Source of the DNA: Candidatus Sulfotelmatobacter sp. | Lineage (GTDB): Bacteria > Vulcanimicrobiota > Vulcanimicrobiia > Vulcanimicrobiales > Vulcanimicrobiaceae | Length of the DNA stretch: 64,000 nucleotides | Direction: 5' to 3' | Assembly: GCA_035504415.1 (NCBI GenBank) | Contig: DATJRY010000011.1 | Location: forward strand, 1 to 64,000 | Part shown: in pieces, positions 32,869 through 42,455 of the stretch | Layout: every line of letters starts with the position of its first letter | How positions within the stretch are numbered: position 1 is the first letter of the stretch | The notes under the pieces: model-generated | Database searches by the model: none | Seen by the model: only the letters and a program-made list of their open reading frames with translations | Told to the model about the DNA's origin: nothing | Translations under genes and position numbers: made by a program

Positions 32869-33908
32869 CGACGCCGCTGCACATCGCGGTCGACGCGCGC
32901 TTCGCCGTGCTCGACGATCGCGGCATCGGGCGCTACACGCGCGCGGTCGCGGCGCGGCTGCGCGACGATCCGGCGCTCGCGTGGACGTTCGTCGCCCCGG
33001 GTCCGTTCGCACCGCGCGCGCGCATCGCCGCGGCTCTGAGCGTCCCGCGCGCGCAGGTCGTCGGCCGCGTCCCGCGCGACGCCGCGGTCGTCTGGAACCC
33101 CTCGAACGCCACCGACCTCGCCGCCGCCGCGCCGCAGGTGACGATGGTGCACGACCTCGTGCCCTTCGCGTTCCCCGCCGCCGACGCGCGCGTGCGCGCA
33201 CGCGAACAGGATCCGTTGCGCCGCACGGCGCGGCGCGCGCAGCGGATCCTCGTCAACTCGGCGTTCACGGCAGCCGAGCTGACGACGTACCTCGGCGTCG
33301 CGCCCGAGCGCATCACGGTCACGCCGCTGGGCATCGAGCCGGCGTTCGCAGCCGGCGGCCCGCGCCATCGCCTGGCGGACGGGCGCCCGTACGTGCTGCA
33401 CGTCGGCGCACACGATCCGCGCAAGAACCTACCGACCCTGGTCGCGGCCTGGCGCCGCGCGTTTCCCGACGCGTCGGTCGCGCTGGCCTTCACCCGCGCG
33501 CCGCGCGATCGCATCGCGGGGAGCGTCACCGTCGCGCCGGCCGACGACGCCGCGCTGGCGGCGCTGTACCGCGGCGCGGCGCTCGTCGCGGTGCCCTCGC
33601 TGCACGAGGGCTTCGGCCTGCCGGTGCTCGAGGCGATGGCGTGCGGCGCGCCGGTCCTCGCCTCGCGGGTCGCCGCGCTGCCCGAAGTCGGGCGCGACGC
33701 CGTCGCGTGGATCGACGAGCCGCTCGACGTGGCGGTCTGGGCGAGCGCGCTTTGCACCGCGCTGTACGACGCGGCGGTGACGCGCGCGCGCGCCGAGCGC
33801 GGGCCCGCGCTGGCCGCTGGGTACACGTGGGAGCGCTGCGCGACGCTGACGCTGACGGCGCTGCGCGACGCCGCGCTCAGCCCCGAAAGATATCCAACAT
33901 CCGGCTGA
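32865..33908 (+). CDS. glycosyltransferase family 4 type, paralogue
   Basis: 347 residues from ATG 32865 (ATGA overlap with the previous gene). It shares almost every block with its neighbour: HIAVDARFAVLDDRGIGRYT, RPYVLHVGAHDPRKNLPTLV, and PSLHEGFGLPVLEAMACGAP with the E-x7-E pair. Two adjacent paralogues suggest successive sugar additions on one glycan. Its 3' end overlaps the antiparallel glycosyltransferase gene by 32 bases. Confidence 0.9.
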   Translation: MTTPLHIAVDARFAVLDDRGIGRYTRAVAARLRDDPALAWTFVAPGPFAPRARIAAALSVPRAQVVGRVPRDAAVVWNPSNATDLAAAAPQVTMVHDLVPFAFPAADARVRAREQDPLRRTARRAQRILVNSAFTAAELTTYLGVAPERITVTPLGIEPAFAAGGPRHRLADGRPYVLHVGAHDPRKNLPTLVAAWRRAFPDASVALAFTRAPRDRIAGSVTVAPADDAALAALYRGAALVAVPSLHEGFGLPVLEAMACGAPVLASRVAALPEVGRDAVAWIDEPLDVAVWASALCTALYDAAVTRARAERGPALAAGYTWERCATLTLTALRDAALSPERYPTSG

Positions 33909-35061
33909 CGTGCGTCTCCAGGCGCCACAGCTCCGAGCGCTGGTGGGCGGCCTCCGCGTACTGCGCCCAGTTGGCCGGATCGAAGACCTGCTCGATGGCG
34001 CGCGCGAGCGCGGCCGTGTCGTTGCGCGGCACCAGCACGCCGGCGTCGCCGAGCCAGTCGCTGATTCCGCCGACGTCGAAGGCGACCGCCGGACGCCCGC
34101 GCGCCTGACCTTCGACGCCGGTCAGCCCGAACGGCTCCGGCCACGTCGACGGCATCGTCACCGCCGTCGTCTCGTCGATCGCCTCGCGCAGCTGCGCGAC
34201 GTTCAGCCAGCCGCGCCAGTCGACGGCGACGTCGAGCCGCTGCGCATCGGTGCGCGCGTCGCGCTCTTCCTGCTCGCCGCGGCCCGCGACGACCAGCAGC
34301 GGACGCCGCGCCGCCGGGATGCGCGCGAGCGCCGCGATCAGCGGACGCAGCCCCTTGTTGGGAACGAGCCGTCCGGCGAACAGCAGCGCGTCGCGCGCCG
34401 GCCGCGGCGCGGGGACCGCGCGATAGGCTTCGCGCCGGAGCGCCGGCGAGATGACGACGATGCGGGCCGGATCGATGCCGTTCATGATCGCGCTGCGGCG
34501 CATCATCTCGCTCGCCACCGTGATGACGTCCGCGGTGGCCAGCGCGTCGCGCACGGCCTTGCGGCGCGCCAGCGCGTGCTCGCTCGAGGGGCGCGGTCCG
34601 TGCACGCAACCCCGCAGGACGGCGTTCACGCGGCACGCGTTCCCCATCGGGTGCGTGCAGATCGCCGGGAACTGCGGAAAGATGCGGTCGCCGGTCGGGC
34701 AGAACGCGCGATGGTCGTGCAGGCGCGCCACCCAGCGCTTCGCGACGGCGCGAATCGCGCGCAGCACCTCGGCGTCGAAGATGCTGGCGCTCGCGACCGT
34801 CGACGCGCCGGTCGCGCGGACCGCGTCGGCCACCGCTCGCGCGGCCTCGGGCGAGGGATCGTGATCCTCGTCGGACCAGCGGATCTCGGTCGCCGGCACG
34901 CCGAAACGGTGCTTCTCGTCGACGATGCGCCCGAACAGCCGCACGTCGACGCCCGCGTCCGTCAGCGCCGGGACGACCGTTTCCCAGTACCGCTCCGCGC
35001 CCCCCACGTCGGCGACGTGGTCGTAGAGGATGGCAAGCGGCTCGGTGAGCGCGGCGGGCAT
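33877..35061 (-). CDS. glycosyltransferase family 4 type
   Basis: 394 residues. AILYDHVADVGGAERYWETV at the front and DALLFAGRLVPNKGLRPLIA plus STWPEPFGLTGVEGQARGRP in the C-terminal domain show a retaining GT-B enzyme. An insert with cysteines (HDHRAFCPTGDRIFPQFPAI CTHP) resembles the segment seen in capsule-type GT4 enzymes. It is on the opposite strand to the other glycosyltransferases of this block but surely part of the same surface-glycan locus. Confidence 0.88.
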   Translation of the reverse strand: MPAALTEPLAILYDHVADVGGAERYWETVVPALTDAGVDVRLFGRIVDEKHRFGVPATEIRWSDEDHDPSPEAARAVADAVRATGASTVASASIFDAEVLRAIRAVAKRWVARLHDHRAFCPTGDRIFPQFPAICTHPMGNACRVNAVLRGCVHGPRPSSEHALARRKAVRDALATADVITVASEMMRRSAIMNGIDPARIVVISPALRREAYRAVPAPRPARDALLFAGRLVPNKGLRPLIAALARIPAARRPLLVVAGRGEQEERDARTDAQRLDVAVDWRGWLNVAQLREAIDETTAVTMPSTWPEPFGLTGVEGQARGRPAVAFDVGGISDWLGDAGVLVPRNDTAALARAIEQVFDPANWAQYAEAAHQRSELWRLETHVSRMLDIFRG

Positions 35062-35109
35062 GGACGGCGGAGGAGGTTCATCGGACCGAGCGTTCTACCT
35101 TCGTACGGA

Positions 35110-35769
35110 ATGCGATGGCCGTGGCAACCTCCCGCGTGGTATGCGCAGCACGGTGAGGATCGAACGCTTGCTATGCTCCTTGGGCGGCGACGCCGCGGCT
35201 TTTACATCGACGTCGGCGCGTGGGACCCGGTCCAAGACTCCGTCACCAAGTACTTCTACGACCGCGGTTGGCACGGTATCAACGTCGAGCCGAATCCCGC
35301 GTTGTACGCGCGGCTGTGCGCGGCGCGACCGCGCGACGTCAACCTCGAGGTCGCGCTCTCCGACGCGCCGGGCGAGCTCGAGCTGCACGTCATCGGAACG
35401 ACGGGACTTTCGACGTTCGCGCCGGAGTTCGCCGGCTCGAGCACCGCGTGGGCGGTCGAGAACCGCGGCGTCGACGGCGCGCACGCGGTTCGGGTCACCG
35501 TCACGACGCTGTCCGCGATCTGCCGCGAGCACGTTCCCGCCGGGACGCAGATCGACTTCCTCAAAGTCGACGTCGAGGGATGGGAAGAACGCGCGCTGCG
35601 CGGCGGCGACTGGTCGGCGTATCGGCCGACCGTGTTGTGCATCGAAGCCGTCGAACCGCTGAGCGACCGTCCGAACTGGGCGTCCTGGGATGCGTTCGTG
35701 CGCGCGCAGGACTACGACTTTCTCGACTTCGACGGCCTCAATCGCTGGTATCGCCGGCGCGAGCGCTGA
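35110..35769 (+). CDS. FkbM-family methyltransferase
   Basis: 219 residues from ATG 35110. RRGFYIDVGAWDPVQDSVTK YFYD is the SAM-binding start, and NVEPNPALYARLCAARP and IDFLKVDVEGWEERALRGGD complete the FkbM pattern. Such enzymes O-methylate sugars or polyketides; among glycosyltransferase genes a sugar is the likely substrate. The following glycosyltransferase starts inside its stop. No strong ribosome site is seen before the ATG. Confidence 0.9.
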   Translation: MRWPWQPPAWYAQHGEDRTLAMLLGRRRRGFYIDVGAWDPVQDSVTKYFYDRGWHGINVEPNPALYARLCAARPRDVNLEVALSDAPGELELHVIGTTGLSTFAPEFAGSSTAWAVENRGVDGAHAVRVTVTTLSAICREHVPAGTQIDFLKVDVEGWEERALRGGDWSAYRPTVLCIEAVEPLSDRPNWASWDAFVRAQDYDFLDFDGLNRWYRRRER

Positions 35770-36845
35770 TGCGGGTTCTGTTCGTCGTCCGCCCCAATAC
35801 CCCGGAGCGCCGCGGCGGAGACACCACCGTCGCCGACGGCGCCGCCGTCGCGCTGCGCGCCGCGGGCCTGGAGGTCACGATATCGGCCGACCGGGAACCC
35901 GATCCGCGCGGCTACGACGTCGCGCACCTGTTCGGCATCTTCGAACCCGAGACGCAACAGCCCCAGATCGACGCGCTGCGCCGTCACGGCGTGCCGCTCG
36001 TCATCTCGCCGATCTGGTGGGACCGCAGCGGACTGTTCGCCCTCGGACCGCGCCTCATTCGCGTCTTGAACGACCGTGATCCGCGGCGGATCGAGCGGCG
36101 GATCAAACGGTTCCAGGACGACGAGCGCAAGCTGACCGCACGCGTCGGGAAAGGCGCGGAACGCCGGCTGGCACGCCAGGCCGCGATGCTCGCGGCCGCC
36201 GACGTCGTCGTCACCGCCAGCGAGCTGGAGAGCTTCGTGTGCGCGCGCGGCTTGCGCGTCGTCGAGCCGCCGTACGTCGTCGCGAAGTACGGCCTCGAGC
36301 GCGACGCCTTCGTGCCATGGGCGACGCGGCGCGCCGGCGTCGTGTGCGTCGGCCGTATCGAGCGCCTCAAGAACCAGGCGATGCTGCTCTTCGCGCTGCG
36401 TGACCTCGACGTCGACGTCACGCTGGTCGGGCGCTCCTACGAGGACGAGTATCTCGCCGTGACCCGCCGTTGGGCAACGGCCCGCACGCACTTCGTCGAC
36501 CGCCTGCCCATCGACGAGCTGCGCGACTTGCTCGCGCGAAGCGCCGTGCACGTCTTGCCGTCGTGGGCGGACTTGCCGGGGATGGCGTCGCTCGAAGCGG
36601 CCGCGGCCGGCGCGCGCATCGTCGTCGGCAATCGCGGCAGCGAGCGCGAGTACGTGGACAACGAGGCGGAGTACGCCGATGCGCTCGATCCCGCGGGGAT
36701 CCGGGCGGCCGTCATGCGCGCACTCGAGCGTGGCCCGCGCGAACCCGGCGACGCACTCGAGCAGCGGTTGCGTGCGACGCGGTGGGAGGACTATGCCGCC
36801 CGCGTCGCCGCCGCCTACCGGCTCGCTAGTTCGGCGCGCGCTTGA
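35769..36845 (+). CDS. glycosyltransferase (GT-B fold)
   Basis: 358 residues from ATG 35769, coupled to the methyltransferase. MRVLFVVRPNTPERRGGDTT starts the acceptor domain, GVVCVGRIERLKNQAMLLFA the donor domain, and PSWADLPGMASLEAAAAGAR replaces the usual EGFG...E block, so the first glutamate of the E-x7-E motif appears changed. It probably adds a sugar to the same glycan as its neighbours. Its 3' end overlaps the antiparallel lipoprotein gene by 20 bases. Confidence 0.85.
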   Translation: MRVLFVVRPNTPERRGGDTTVADGAAVALRAAGLEVTISADREPDPRGYDVAHLFGIFEPETQQPQIDALRRHGVPLVISPIWWDRSGLFALGPRLIRVLNDRDPRRIERRIKRFQDDERKLTARVGKGAERRLARQAAMLAAADVVVTASELESFVCARGLRVVEPPYVVAKYGLERDAFVPWATRRAGVVCVGRIERLKNQAMLLFALRDLDVDVTLVGRSYEDEYLAVTRRWATARTHFVDRLPIDELRDLLARSAVHVLPSWADLPGMASLEAAAAGARIVVGNRGSEREYVDNEAEYADALDPAGIRAAVMRALERGPREPGDALEQRLRATRWEDYAARVAAAYRLASSARA

Positions 36846-37251
36846 TGTCGTCGATCACCCACTCCGCGCCGTCCCACGCCAGTGAGACCTGCTCGTACTC
36901 AGCGAGGTGCTGCGCGGGATCGTGCGCGTCGGTCCCGGTCAGGCGGACGTCGACGCTGCGGTCGCCGAGCTGGCGCACCAGCACGTCGGGCGAGTCGATC
37001 GTGCTGTAGCGATCGATGAAGTCGTCCTCGCTGAACCGTTTGCGGTAACGCGCCGAGAGCATCCCGTAGGCGAACGACCAGTGCTTGCCCTCGATCTGCT
37101 GATAGAAGTTCTCCATCATCGCGCTGAAGTCGGGATCGCTCGGGGCCGGTGCCGGCGACGCGGCCGAGGTGGACGACGACGAGCCCGAACAGCCGCCGGC
37201 GCACACCGCCGCGGCGAGTGAGACCGCGAGCAGCACGAGTCGAACCCGCAT
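36826..37251 (-). CDS. small lipoprotein of unknown function
   Basis: 141 residues from ATG 37251, with AAGGGGG upstream. The signal peptide ends VCAGGC, giving a lipidated Cys; a serine/proline linker follows, then a domain of about 110 residues (FYQQIEGKHWSFAYGMLSAR ... WDGAEWVIDDIKRAPN) of the type seen in NTF2-like or DUF4878-like proteins. The exact family is uncertain. Confidence 0.65.
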   Translation of the reverse strand: MRVRLVLLAVSLAAAVCAGGCSGSSSSTSAASPAPAPSDPDFSAMMENFYQQIEGKHWSFAYGMLSARYRKRFSEDDFIDRYSTIDSPDVLVRQLGDRSVDVRLTGTDAHDPAQHLAEYEQVSLAWDGAEWVIDDIKRAPN

Positions 37252-37332
37252 CGCGGCCCCCTTGGCGGGCCGCGGGCGGTCGCCCTGTCGAGCCGTCGAG
37301 GAAGGGCAAGCGGCTCGTCGAAGCGCGCCGCC

Positions 37333-38253
37333 ATGCAGCCGACACGCGCGATCGTTCCCCTGCTGAGCTTCGTCGCCGCCGCGACGACGGCACTCGGCGC
37401 GCAGGCGCCCACGAGCGGTGACCGCGCGGGCAGCGTGGTCGTCGGCGGCGTCACGCGCACGTACGTCTACCACGTCCCGCCCACGCTCGGGAAACGCGTA
37501 CCGCTGATCCTGGTCTTCCACGGTCACTACATGACCGGCGAGCAGCAGTCGAAGATGACGCACCTCGATCCGCTCGCCGACCGGCGCGGCTTCATCGTCG
37601 TCTACCCGAACGGCATTCGCCGTGGCTGGAACGACGGCCGGCGCAACAAGGGCGTCGACGATCTCGGGTTCCTGCACGCGCTGATCGCGACGTTCGCGCA
37701 GCGCTACCCGATCGACCGCAAGCGCATCTACGTCACCGGCTTCTCGAACGGCGCGACCTTCTCGGAGATCGTCGGCTGCACGCAAGCCGACACGATCGCG
37801 GCGATCGCGCCGGTGTCCGGACCGCTCGCAGCCGACATGCTCTCCAGCTGCCATCCGCAGCGTCCGATCTCGGTGCTGGCGATCGAAGGCACCGCCGATC
37901 CGCTGGTGCCGTACGGTGGCGGTCAAGTGCACATCTTGGGGTTCGCGCGCGGTGCGGTGCTTTCGATCCGGCAGACCATCGACTTCTGGAAGACCAACGC
38001 CCATTGCACCATCGGACCGCGAGAGACCGCGCTGCCGCCGATTCCGCCCGGCGACGGGACGCGGGTGACGCGCACGGCCTTCGCCGGCTGCACGGACGAC
38101 GCGGCCGTGCAGCTCTACACGATCACCGGCGGCGGGCACGCGTGGCCGCAGGGGCCGCAGTACCTGCCCAAGGCCGTCGTCGGCATCGCCAGCACGCAGC
38201 TCGATGCCGACGGCGCGATCGTCGACTTCTTCTACGCGCACCCGCTGCCCTGA
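37333..38253 (+). CDS. secreted LpqC-type esterase (PHB depolymerase / feruloyl esterase-like)
   Basis: 306 residues with a signal peptide (residues 1-23). The alpha/beta hydrolase triad is visible: Ser138 (TGFSNGATF), Asp189 (EGTADPLVPYG) and His269 (TGGGHAWPQG). Such enzymes cleave esters of hydroxyalkanoates or feruloylated sugars outside the cell. Cysteines flank the active site as in secreted members. Substrate unknown; the setting among surface-glycan genes favours an ester on a carbohydrate. Confidence 0.9.
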   Translation: MQPTRAIVPLLSFVAAATTALGAQAPTSGDRAGSVVVGGVTRTYVYHVPPTLGKRVPLILVFHGHYMTGEQQSKMTHLDPLADRRGFIVVYPNGIRRGWNDGRRNKGVDDLGFLHALIATFAQRYPIDRKRIYVTGFSNGATFSEIVGCTQADTIAAIAPVSGPLAADMLSSCHPQRPISVLAIEGTADPLVPYGGGQVHILGFARGAVLSIRQTIDFWKTNAHCTIGPRETALPPIPPGDGTRVTRTAFAGCTDDAAVQLYTITGGGHAWPQGPQYLPKAVVGIASTQLDADGAIVDFFYAHPLP

Positions 38254-38260
38254 GCGACGC

Positions 38261-38962
38261 CTACGGAGCGCCCTCGACGACGACGTTCAAGCTGACGGTC
38301 TGCGAAGCCGCGCGCCCGCGCACGCCCGTCCGCGCGCCGATTCCGACCTGATAGGTCAATTCGAGCGGATAGCTGCCCGCGCGCACCGCCGGCGGCACGT
38401 CGACGATCAGGTCGACGCAGTGCGTTTGCACTTCGTGCGCCACCGGCGAGGTCCAGACGGTCTGGCCCCGCTCGCCGCCGTTGTAGAGCGTCGTCTTGGC
38501 GCCCGAAAGATCCGGCACGGACCACGACACGGCGCTCTTCGCGGGCGCACGATAGGCCGGGAACGTGTCCGTCGTGTTGGCGGCGAACCCCGCCAGGTCC
38601 GCGTACGCGAGCGCGCTCGGATCGGCCGTCGTGATCTGCAGCGCGCAGGCGAAGGTGTTCGTTCCCTGCTGCGCGATCAGCGTCGGCGTTTGCACGGCGA
38701 CGCTCAGATACTCATCCAATCCGCGCGTGTCCGGCGACGGCGTCGGCGATGCCGTCGGCGTGGGCACCGGCGTCGGTGACGGCGTCGCGGTCGGCTGGGG
38801 GCCGCCACGGGTTCCACCCAGTGTGCGATCGACACTCGCACCATCGGCGCTCGGCGTGCGGAGCGACGGGATCGTCGTCGGCGTCGCGCCCGAACAGGCG
38901 GTCAGCGCGCACGCCGAGAGCGCGGCAAGCAAAGCGAAATACTTGCCGTTGCACACGGCCAT
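38261..38962 (-). CDS. lipoprotein with proline-threonine linker
   Basis: 233 residues. The signal peptide ends ACALTAC, the lipidation Cys; a flexible linker (PTATPSPTPVPTPTASPTPS) follows, then a beta-rich domain of about 150 residues without recognised relatives. GGAGGG lies upstream of ATG 38962. It is convergent with the esterase gene and has two inverted repeats in its upstream region. Confidence 0.65.
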   Translation of the reverse strand: MAVCNGKYFALLAALSACALTACSGATPTTIPSLRTPSADGASVDRTLGGTRGGPQPTATPSPTPVPTPTASPTPSPDTRGLDEYLSVAVQTPTLIAQQGTNTFACALQITTADPSALAYADLAGFAANTTDTFPAYRAPAKSAVSWSVPDLSGAKTTLYNGGERGQTVWTSPVAHEVQTHCVDLIVDVPPAVRAGSYPLELTYQVGIGARTGVRGRAASQTVSLNVVVEGAP

Positions 38963-38994
38963 CTCTATTACACCCTCCGATAAAGTCGGCCGGA

Positions 38995-39019
38995 CACTGT
39001 GCCGCTTGACGGCACAGTG
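38995..39019. promoter_or_regulatory. perfect inverted repeat upstream of the lipoprotein gene
   Basis: CACTGTGCCG and CGGCACAGTG are perfect inverted copies around a five-base loop, 33 bases before ATG 38962. A second pair, CTCCGTACC (39030-39038) and GGTACGGAG (39077-39085), brackets the A/T-rich stretch that may hold the promoter. They could be operators, a leader hairpin, or the terminator of the upstream helicase gene. Confidence 0.5.
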
Positions 39020-39105
39020 CTACGTCCCTCTCCGTACCGGCCAGGTTAAATATCGGTTTGTGTTTTGCTTAGTTTAGGTACGGAGCGTCTTATTTTGCGC
39101 GGTTA

Positions 39106-41133
39106 TCAACACTGCAACGCGACGCCGCTTGGGTAGATTGGCCGATCGATCAACGATTCGAGCACGTCCGGCTTCGCGGTGAGCACGACGTCGCAAAACG
39201 CGGCGAACGCGGCCCGGATCGCTTCACCCTCCGCGAAGCGCTCGGTGGCGGTGATGTCGACTTTTCCGTCAACCGCGAGGAAGCGCACGAACCGACCGTC
39301 GTCGTCTTCGTCGACCGCGACCAAACCCGCGTCGGCGAAGATGCGAAAGGCGGCGTTGACGGTCGAGCCTTCGACCCGCTCGAGGTCGACGCTGGCCGCG
39401 ATGTCCGCGGCGGTCATGCGCAGCACGCCGTCGGCCGCGAGGCGTTTGGTCGCCGCGTACAGCGCGCGCAACGTCGGCAGCGGCGGCGCGTCGCGCGCGA
39501 TGATGTAGTCGTTGATCGCGCGGTCGCGCTCGCCGAAGAGCAGGTGGATCGAGGCGTCGGCGCCGTCGCGGCCGGCGCGCCCGGCCTGCTGGTTGAACTC
39601 GGTGAAGTCGAAGTTGAGGTGGTAGAGCACGACGTGCCGCACGTCGGGCAGGTCGATCCCCTCGCCGAACGCCGAGGTCGCGACGACGATGCGAATCGCC
39701 CCCTCGCGGAACCAGCGCTCGACCTGCAGCCGCTCGGCGCTGGCCACGCCCGCGTGGTAGAAGGCGACCCCGTCGCCCAGCCGCGCGCGCAGCTTCTCGG
39801 CCACCTTGGTCGCCTCGGCGCGCGAGTTGCAATACACGATCGCCTTCGCGCCGTCGGCGCACACCTGTTCCAGATAGGCCAGCTTGTTGGTCGTCCCGCG
39901 CGCGTCGACGACGTGCAAGTTCTCGCGCACGGTCGGGTCGATGACCCAGGAGTCGATCCCCAACGCCTCGCGAATGCGCTCGAAGGCTTCATCGCCGGCG
40001 GTCGCGGTCAACGCCAAGACTTGCGGCGCGCCCAAGCCGCCCAGCCACGCGTCGATCCGCGCGTACGCGGGGCGGTGGGTCGAATCGAACAGGTGATGCG
40101 CTTCGTCGACGACCACCAGCGCGGGCCGCGAGCGCTCGCGGAACCGCTCGAGGTGGTACTGGACGAACTCGGGCGTCGCGCAGATGACGTCCCACTCCCC
40201 GGTCTCGAGCGCGGCGAGCAGGGCCGCCCGCTCGCCGGCGTCGATCGCGCCGTTGGCGCGGTGAATGCGCAGGCCCAGCGGCCCCAGGCGCCGCTGCAGC
40301 GCCTCGTACTGATCGTTGGCGAGCGCGCGCAGCGGATACAGCACCAGCGTCTTCTCACCGCCCTCGAGCGCCCGCACCGCCGCCGGATACTGGAAGCACA
40401 ACGACTTTCCGCGCCCGGTGCCGAGCACGGCCAGCGTGTTGCGCCCGTCGGCCAGGCGCTCGAGCACGGCCTGTTGCGCCGGGCGCAGCGGCCGCTCGCC
40501 GATCAGCGCCCGCAGCACGTCCTGTGCACCGGCGGCAACGGCGTCGCGGGCGGGCGCGACGGCCGCGGCGCGCGCGCGGCTGACGTAGATGTTGATGCCG
40601 AACGAGCGCGCGCCGCCGCCGGTCACGGCCGTCACCTCGGCGGTGTAGCGTTCGCCGGCGTCGAGGTTCGGCGCGATGCGCGCCGCGATCTCGCGCTTGA
40701 CGAAGCCCAGCTGCAGGCTGCCGTACCACACTCCGATCGCGTTGGGATCGAAGGCGTTGTCGGCGTGCCGGCGCAGCTCGAGCGCCTCGCCGGCCCGCAG
40801 CGCGCCGACGACGTCTTGGCGCCCCTCGAAGGTGACGCCGACGACCTTGGTGTTGAAGCCGGTGGCCTCGCCGATCGTCGCGTAGGGGTCGCGGTCGAGG
40901 AACTCGCCCGCCCGCGCGTACAGCCCGTCGAGAAACGCGCGCGCGTCCGGCGGAATCTCCGCGGACGCGCGTGGGGTACCGAACTCGCGCAGCAGCCGCT
41001 CGAAGGCGGCCTCCGACGCCGTCGGCGGCGGCAACTTTCCTTTGGGCGGACCGGAGCGCAGCGAGGACCGCGACGGGTTCGGCGTGCCGAACCCTCTAAA
41101 TGTGCGACTCGTGCTCGGGCGCGGGTTCGCCAT
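39106..41133 (-). CDS. HIRAN domain-RecQ-like DEAD/DEAH helicase
   Basis: 675 residues from ATG 41133. Residues about 85-190 form a HIRAN domain (VVGVTFEGRQDVVGALRAGE, LRRHADNAFDPNAIGVW, LGFVKREIAARIAP), which binds DNA 3' ends or damage sites. The helicase follows: Walker A GTGRGKS near 238, DEAH box VVVDEAHH near 341, motif VI QQAGRAGRDG near 517, and an extended winged-helix C-terminus. RecQ-type 3'-5' unwinding in repair or fork restart is the likely role. It begins inside secF (38-base overlap) and takes the place where recJ lies in many secDF loci. Confidence 0.85.
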   Translation of the reverse strand: MANPRPSTSRTFRGFGTPNPSRSSLRSGPPKGKLPPPTASEAAFERLLREFGTPRASAEIPPDARAFLDGLYARAGEFLDRDPYATIGEATGFNTKVVGVTFEGRQDVVGALRAGEALELRRHADNAFDPNAIGVWYGSLQLGFVKREIAARIAPNLDAGERYTAEVTAVTGGGARSFGINIYVSRARAAAVAPARDAVAAGAQDVLRALIGERPLRPAQQAVLERLADGRNTLAVLGTGRGKSLCFQYPAAVRALEGGEKTLVLYPLRALANDQYEALQRRLGPLGLRIHRANGAIDAGERAALLAALETGEWDVICATPEFVQYHLERFRERSRPALVVVDEAHHLFDSTHRPAYARIDAWLGGLGAPQVLALTATAGDEAFERIREALGIDSWVIDPTVRENLHVVDARGTTNKLAYLEQVCADGAKAIVYCNSRAEATKVAEKLRARLGDGVAFYHAGVASAERLQVERWFREGAIRIVVATSAFGEGIDLPDVRHVVLYHLNFDFTEFNQQAGRAGRDGADASIHLLFGERDRAINDYIIARDAPPLPTLRALYAATKRLAADGVLRMTAADIAASVDLERVEGSTVNAAFRIFADAGLVAVDEDDDGRFVRFLAVDGKVDITATERFAEGEAIRAAFAAFCDVVLTAKPDVLESLIDRPIYPSGVALQC

Positions 41134-42454
41134 CGTCACCGAGGTTGAGCCGGATCTCCTCGTGGCCGAGCTCCGCCGCCTCGTCGTGCAGGCCCATCGT
41201 CTGCGCATCGAGCGGGTCGACGACGTGCTCGATGTGGTTGCGCGCGAGCTCTTCGTCGGCGATCTCGGACGGCGTGCGCTCCGGGACGCCGAAGTTGCGC
41301 TGCTCGTACTGGCTCAGATCCTGATCCTGAGACTTGCGTTTGTAGCGCGCGGGCTGCGTCGTGCGGCGCGAGGCCGTCTCGCGGTTGCGCAGCTCGCGGC
41401 GCTCGCGGCGCTGCGCCAGCACCTCTTCGCGGTCGCGCAGCGCCTGCGCGGCGGTGGCCTTCTGTGCCCGCGCGGCCGCGACCGTGCGCGGCTGCGAATC
41501 CAGCCCCGAACGGTGGAACAAGCCGCCCAGGCTCGAGCCGCCGCGGCGCGAGCGCTTGTGCAGCACCGCGACCAGCGGGGCCGAGAAGAAGATCGAGTGG
41601 TAACCGCCCGAGCAGATGCCGACCAGCAGCGCGAAGGCGAAGTTCTGCAGCGACGCGCCGCCGAACGCCAGCAGTGCGACCAGCGTGATGACGACCGTCG
41701 CCAAGGTGTTGACCGAGCGGCTCATCGTCTGCAGGATCGACGTGTTGACGATCGTGTCGAACGGCTGCCCGTCCATCAGCTTGACGTTCTCGCGGATCCG
41801 GTCGAGGATGACGATCGTGTCCATGACCGAGTAGCCGATGACCGTCAGGACGGCGGCCAAGAACGCATCGTCGACGCGGCGCCCGGCGATGGCGTAGATG
41901 CCGATCATCATCAGCGAGTCGCGCACCAACGCGACCACGCAGACCCAGCCGAAGATCAGGTTCCAACCGAAGCGGAACGCGATGTAGAGGAACTGGATCG
42001 CGATCGCGATGACCAGCGCCTTGACCGCGTTGAGCAGATACTCGTGTGAGAGCGACGGCCCGACCGCCGAGATCGACGACGCGTTGCGGTCGACGGGCGC
42101 CACGGAGTTGAGCGCGGCCCACAGCGGGTCCGAGTCGTTCCCGAAGTCGTGCTGCGTTTCGACGGTCCAGCCGAGCCCTTGCGTCTGACCGGCCTTGGTC
42201 AGCGTGTTGACCTGCGCGTCGGCGACGTCGATCTTGGCCAGCGCGGCTTGGATCGCTTCCTGCGTCGCCGGCTTCTTGAAGGTCACCGTGACGTCGGTGC
42301 CGCCGGTGAACGAGAGGCCCAGCCGCAGCGGCGCGCCGGTGTGGACCCAGTTCCACACCATCATCGCGATGCCCAGGCCGATGATGACGTACGAGATCGC
42401 CGAGACGGTGCGGAACCAGCCGACGACGTTCCAGTTGAGACGACGGAAGAACAT
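41096..42454 (-). CDS. secF: protein translocase subunit SecF
   Basis: 452 residues. FFRRLNWNVVGWFRTVSAIS begins the first membrane helix, LGLSFTGGTDVTVTF is the family signature, and VIGYSVMDTIVILDRIRENV marks the conserved helix 4 region. With SecD it pulls exported proteins through the channel using the proton gradient. Six membrane helices end near residue 320; a charged 130-residue cytoplasmic tail follows, longer than in E. coli SecF. It begins one base after the secD stop. Confidence 0.95.
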   Translation of the reverse strand: MFFRRLNWNVVGWFRTVSAISYVIIGLGIAMMVWNWVHTGAPLRLGLSFTGGTDVTVTFKKPATQEAIQAALAKIDVADAQVNTLTKAGQTQGLGWTVETQHDFGNDSDPLWAALNSVAPVDRNASSISAVGPSLSHEYLLNAVKALVIAIAIQFLYIAFRFGWNLIFGWVCVVALVRDSLMMIGIYAIAGRRVDDAFLAAVLTVIGYSVMDTIVILDRIRENVKLMDGQPFDTIVNTSILQTMSRSVNTLATVVITLVALLAFGGASLQNFAFALLVGICSGGYHSIFFSAPLVAVLHKRSRRGGSSLGGLFHRSGLDSQPRTVAAARAQKATAAQALRDREEVLAQRRERRELRNRETASRRTTQPARYKRKSQDQDLSQYEQRNFGVPERTPSEIADEELARNHIEHVVDPLDAQTMGLHDEAAELGHEEIRLNLGDDGEPAPEHESHI

Positions 42455-42455
42455 G

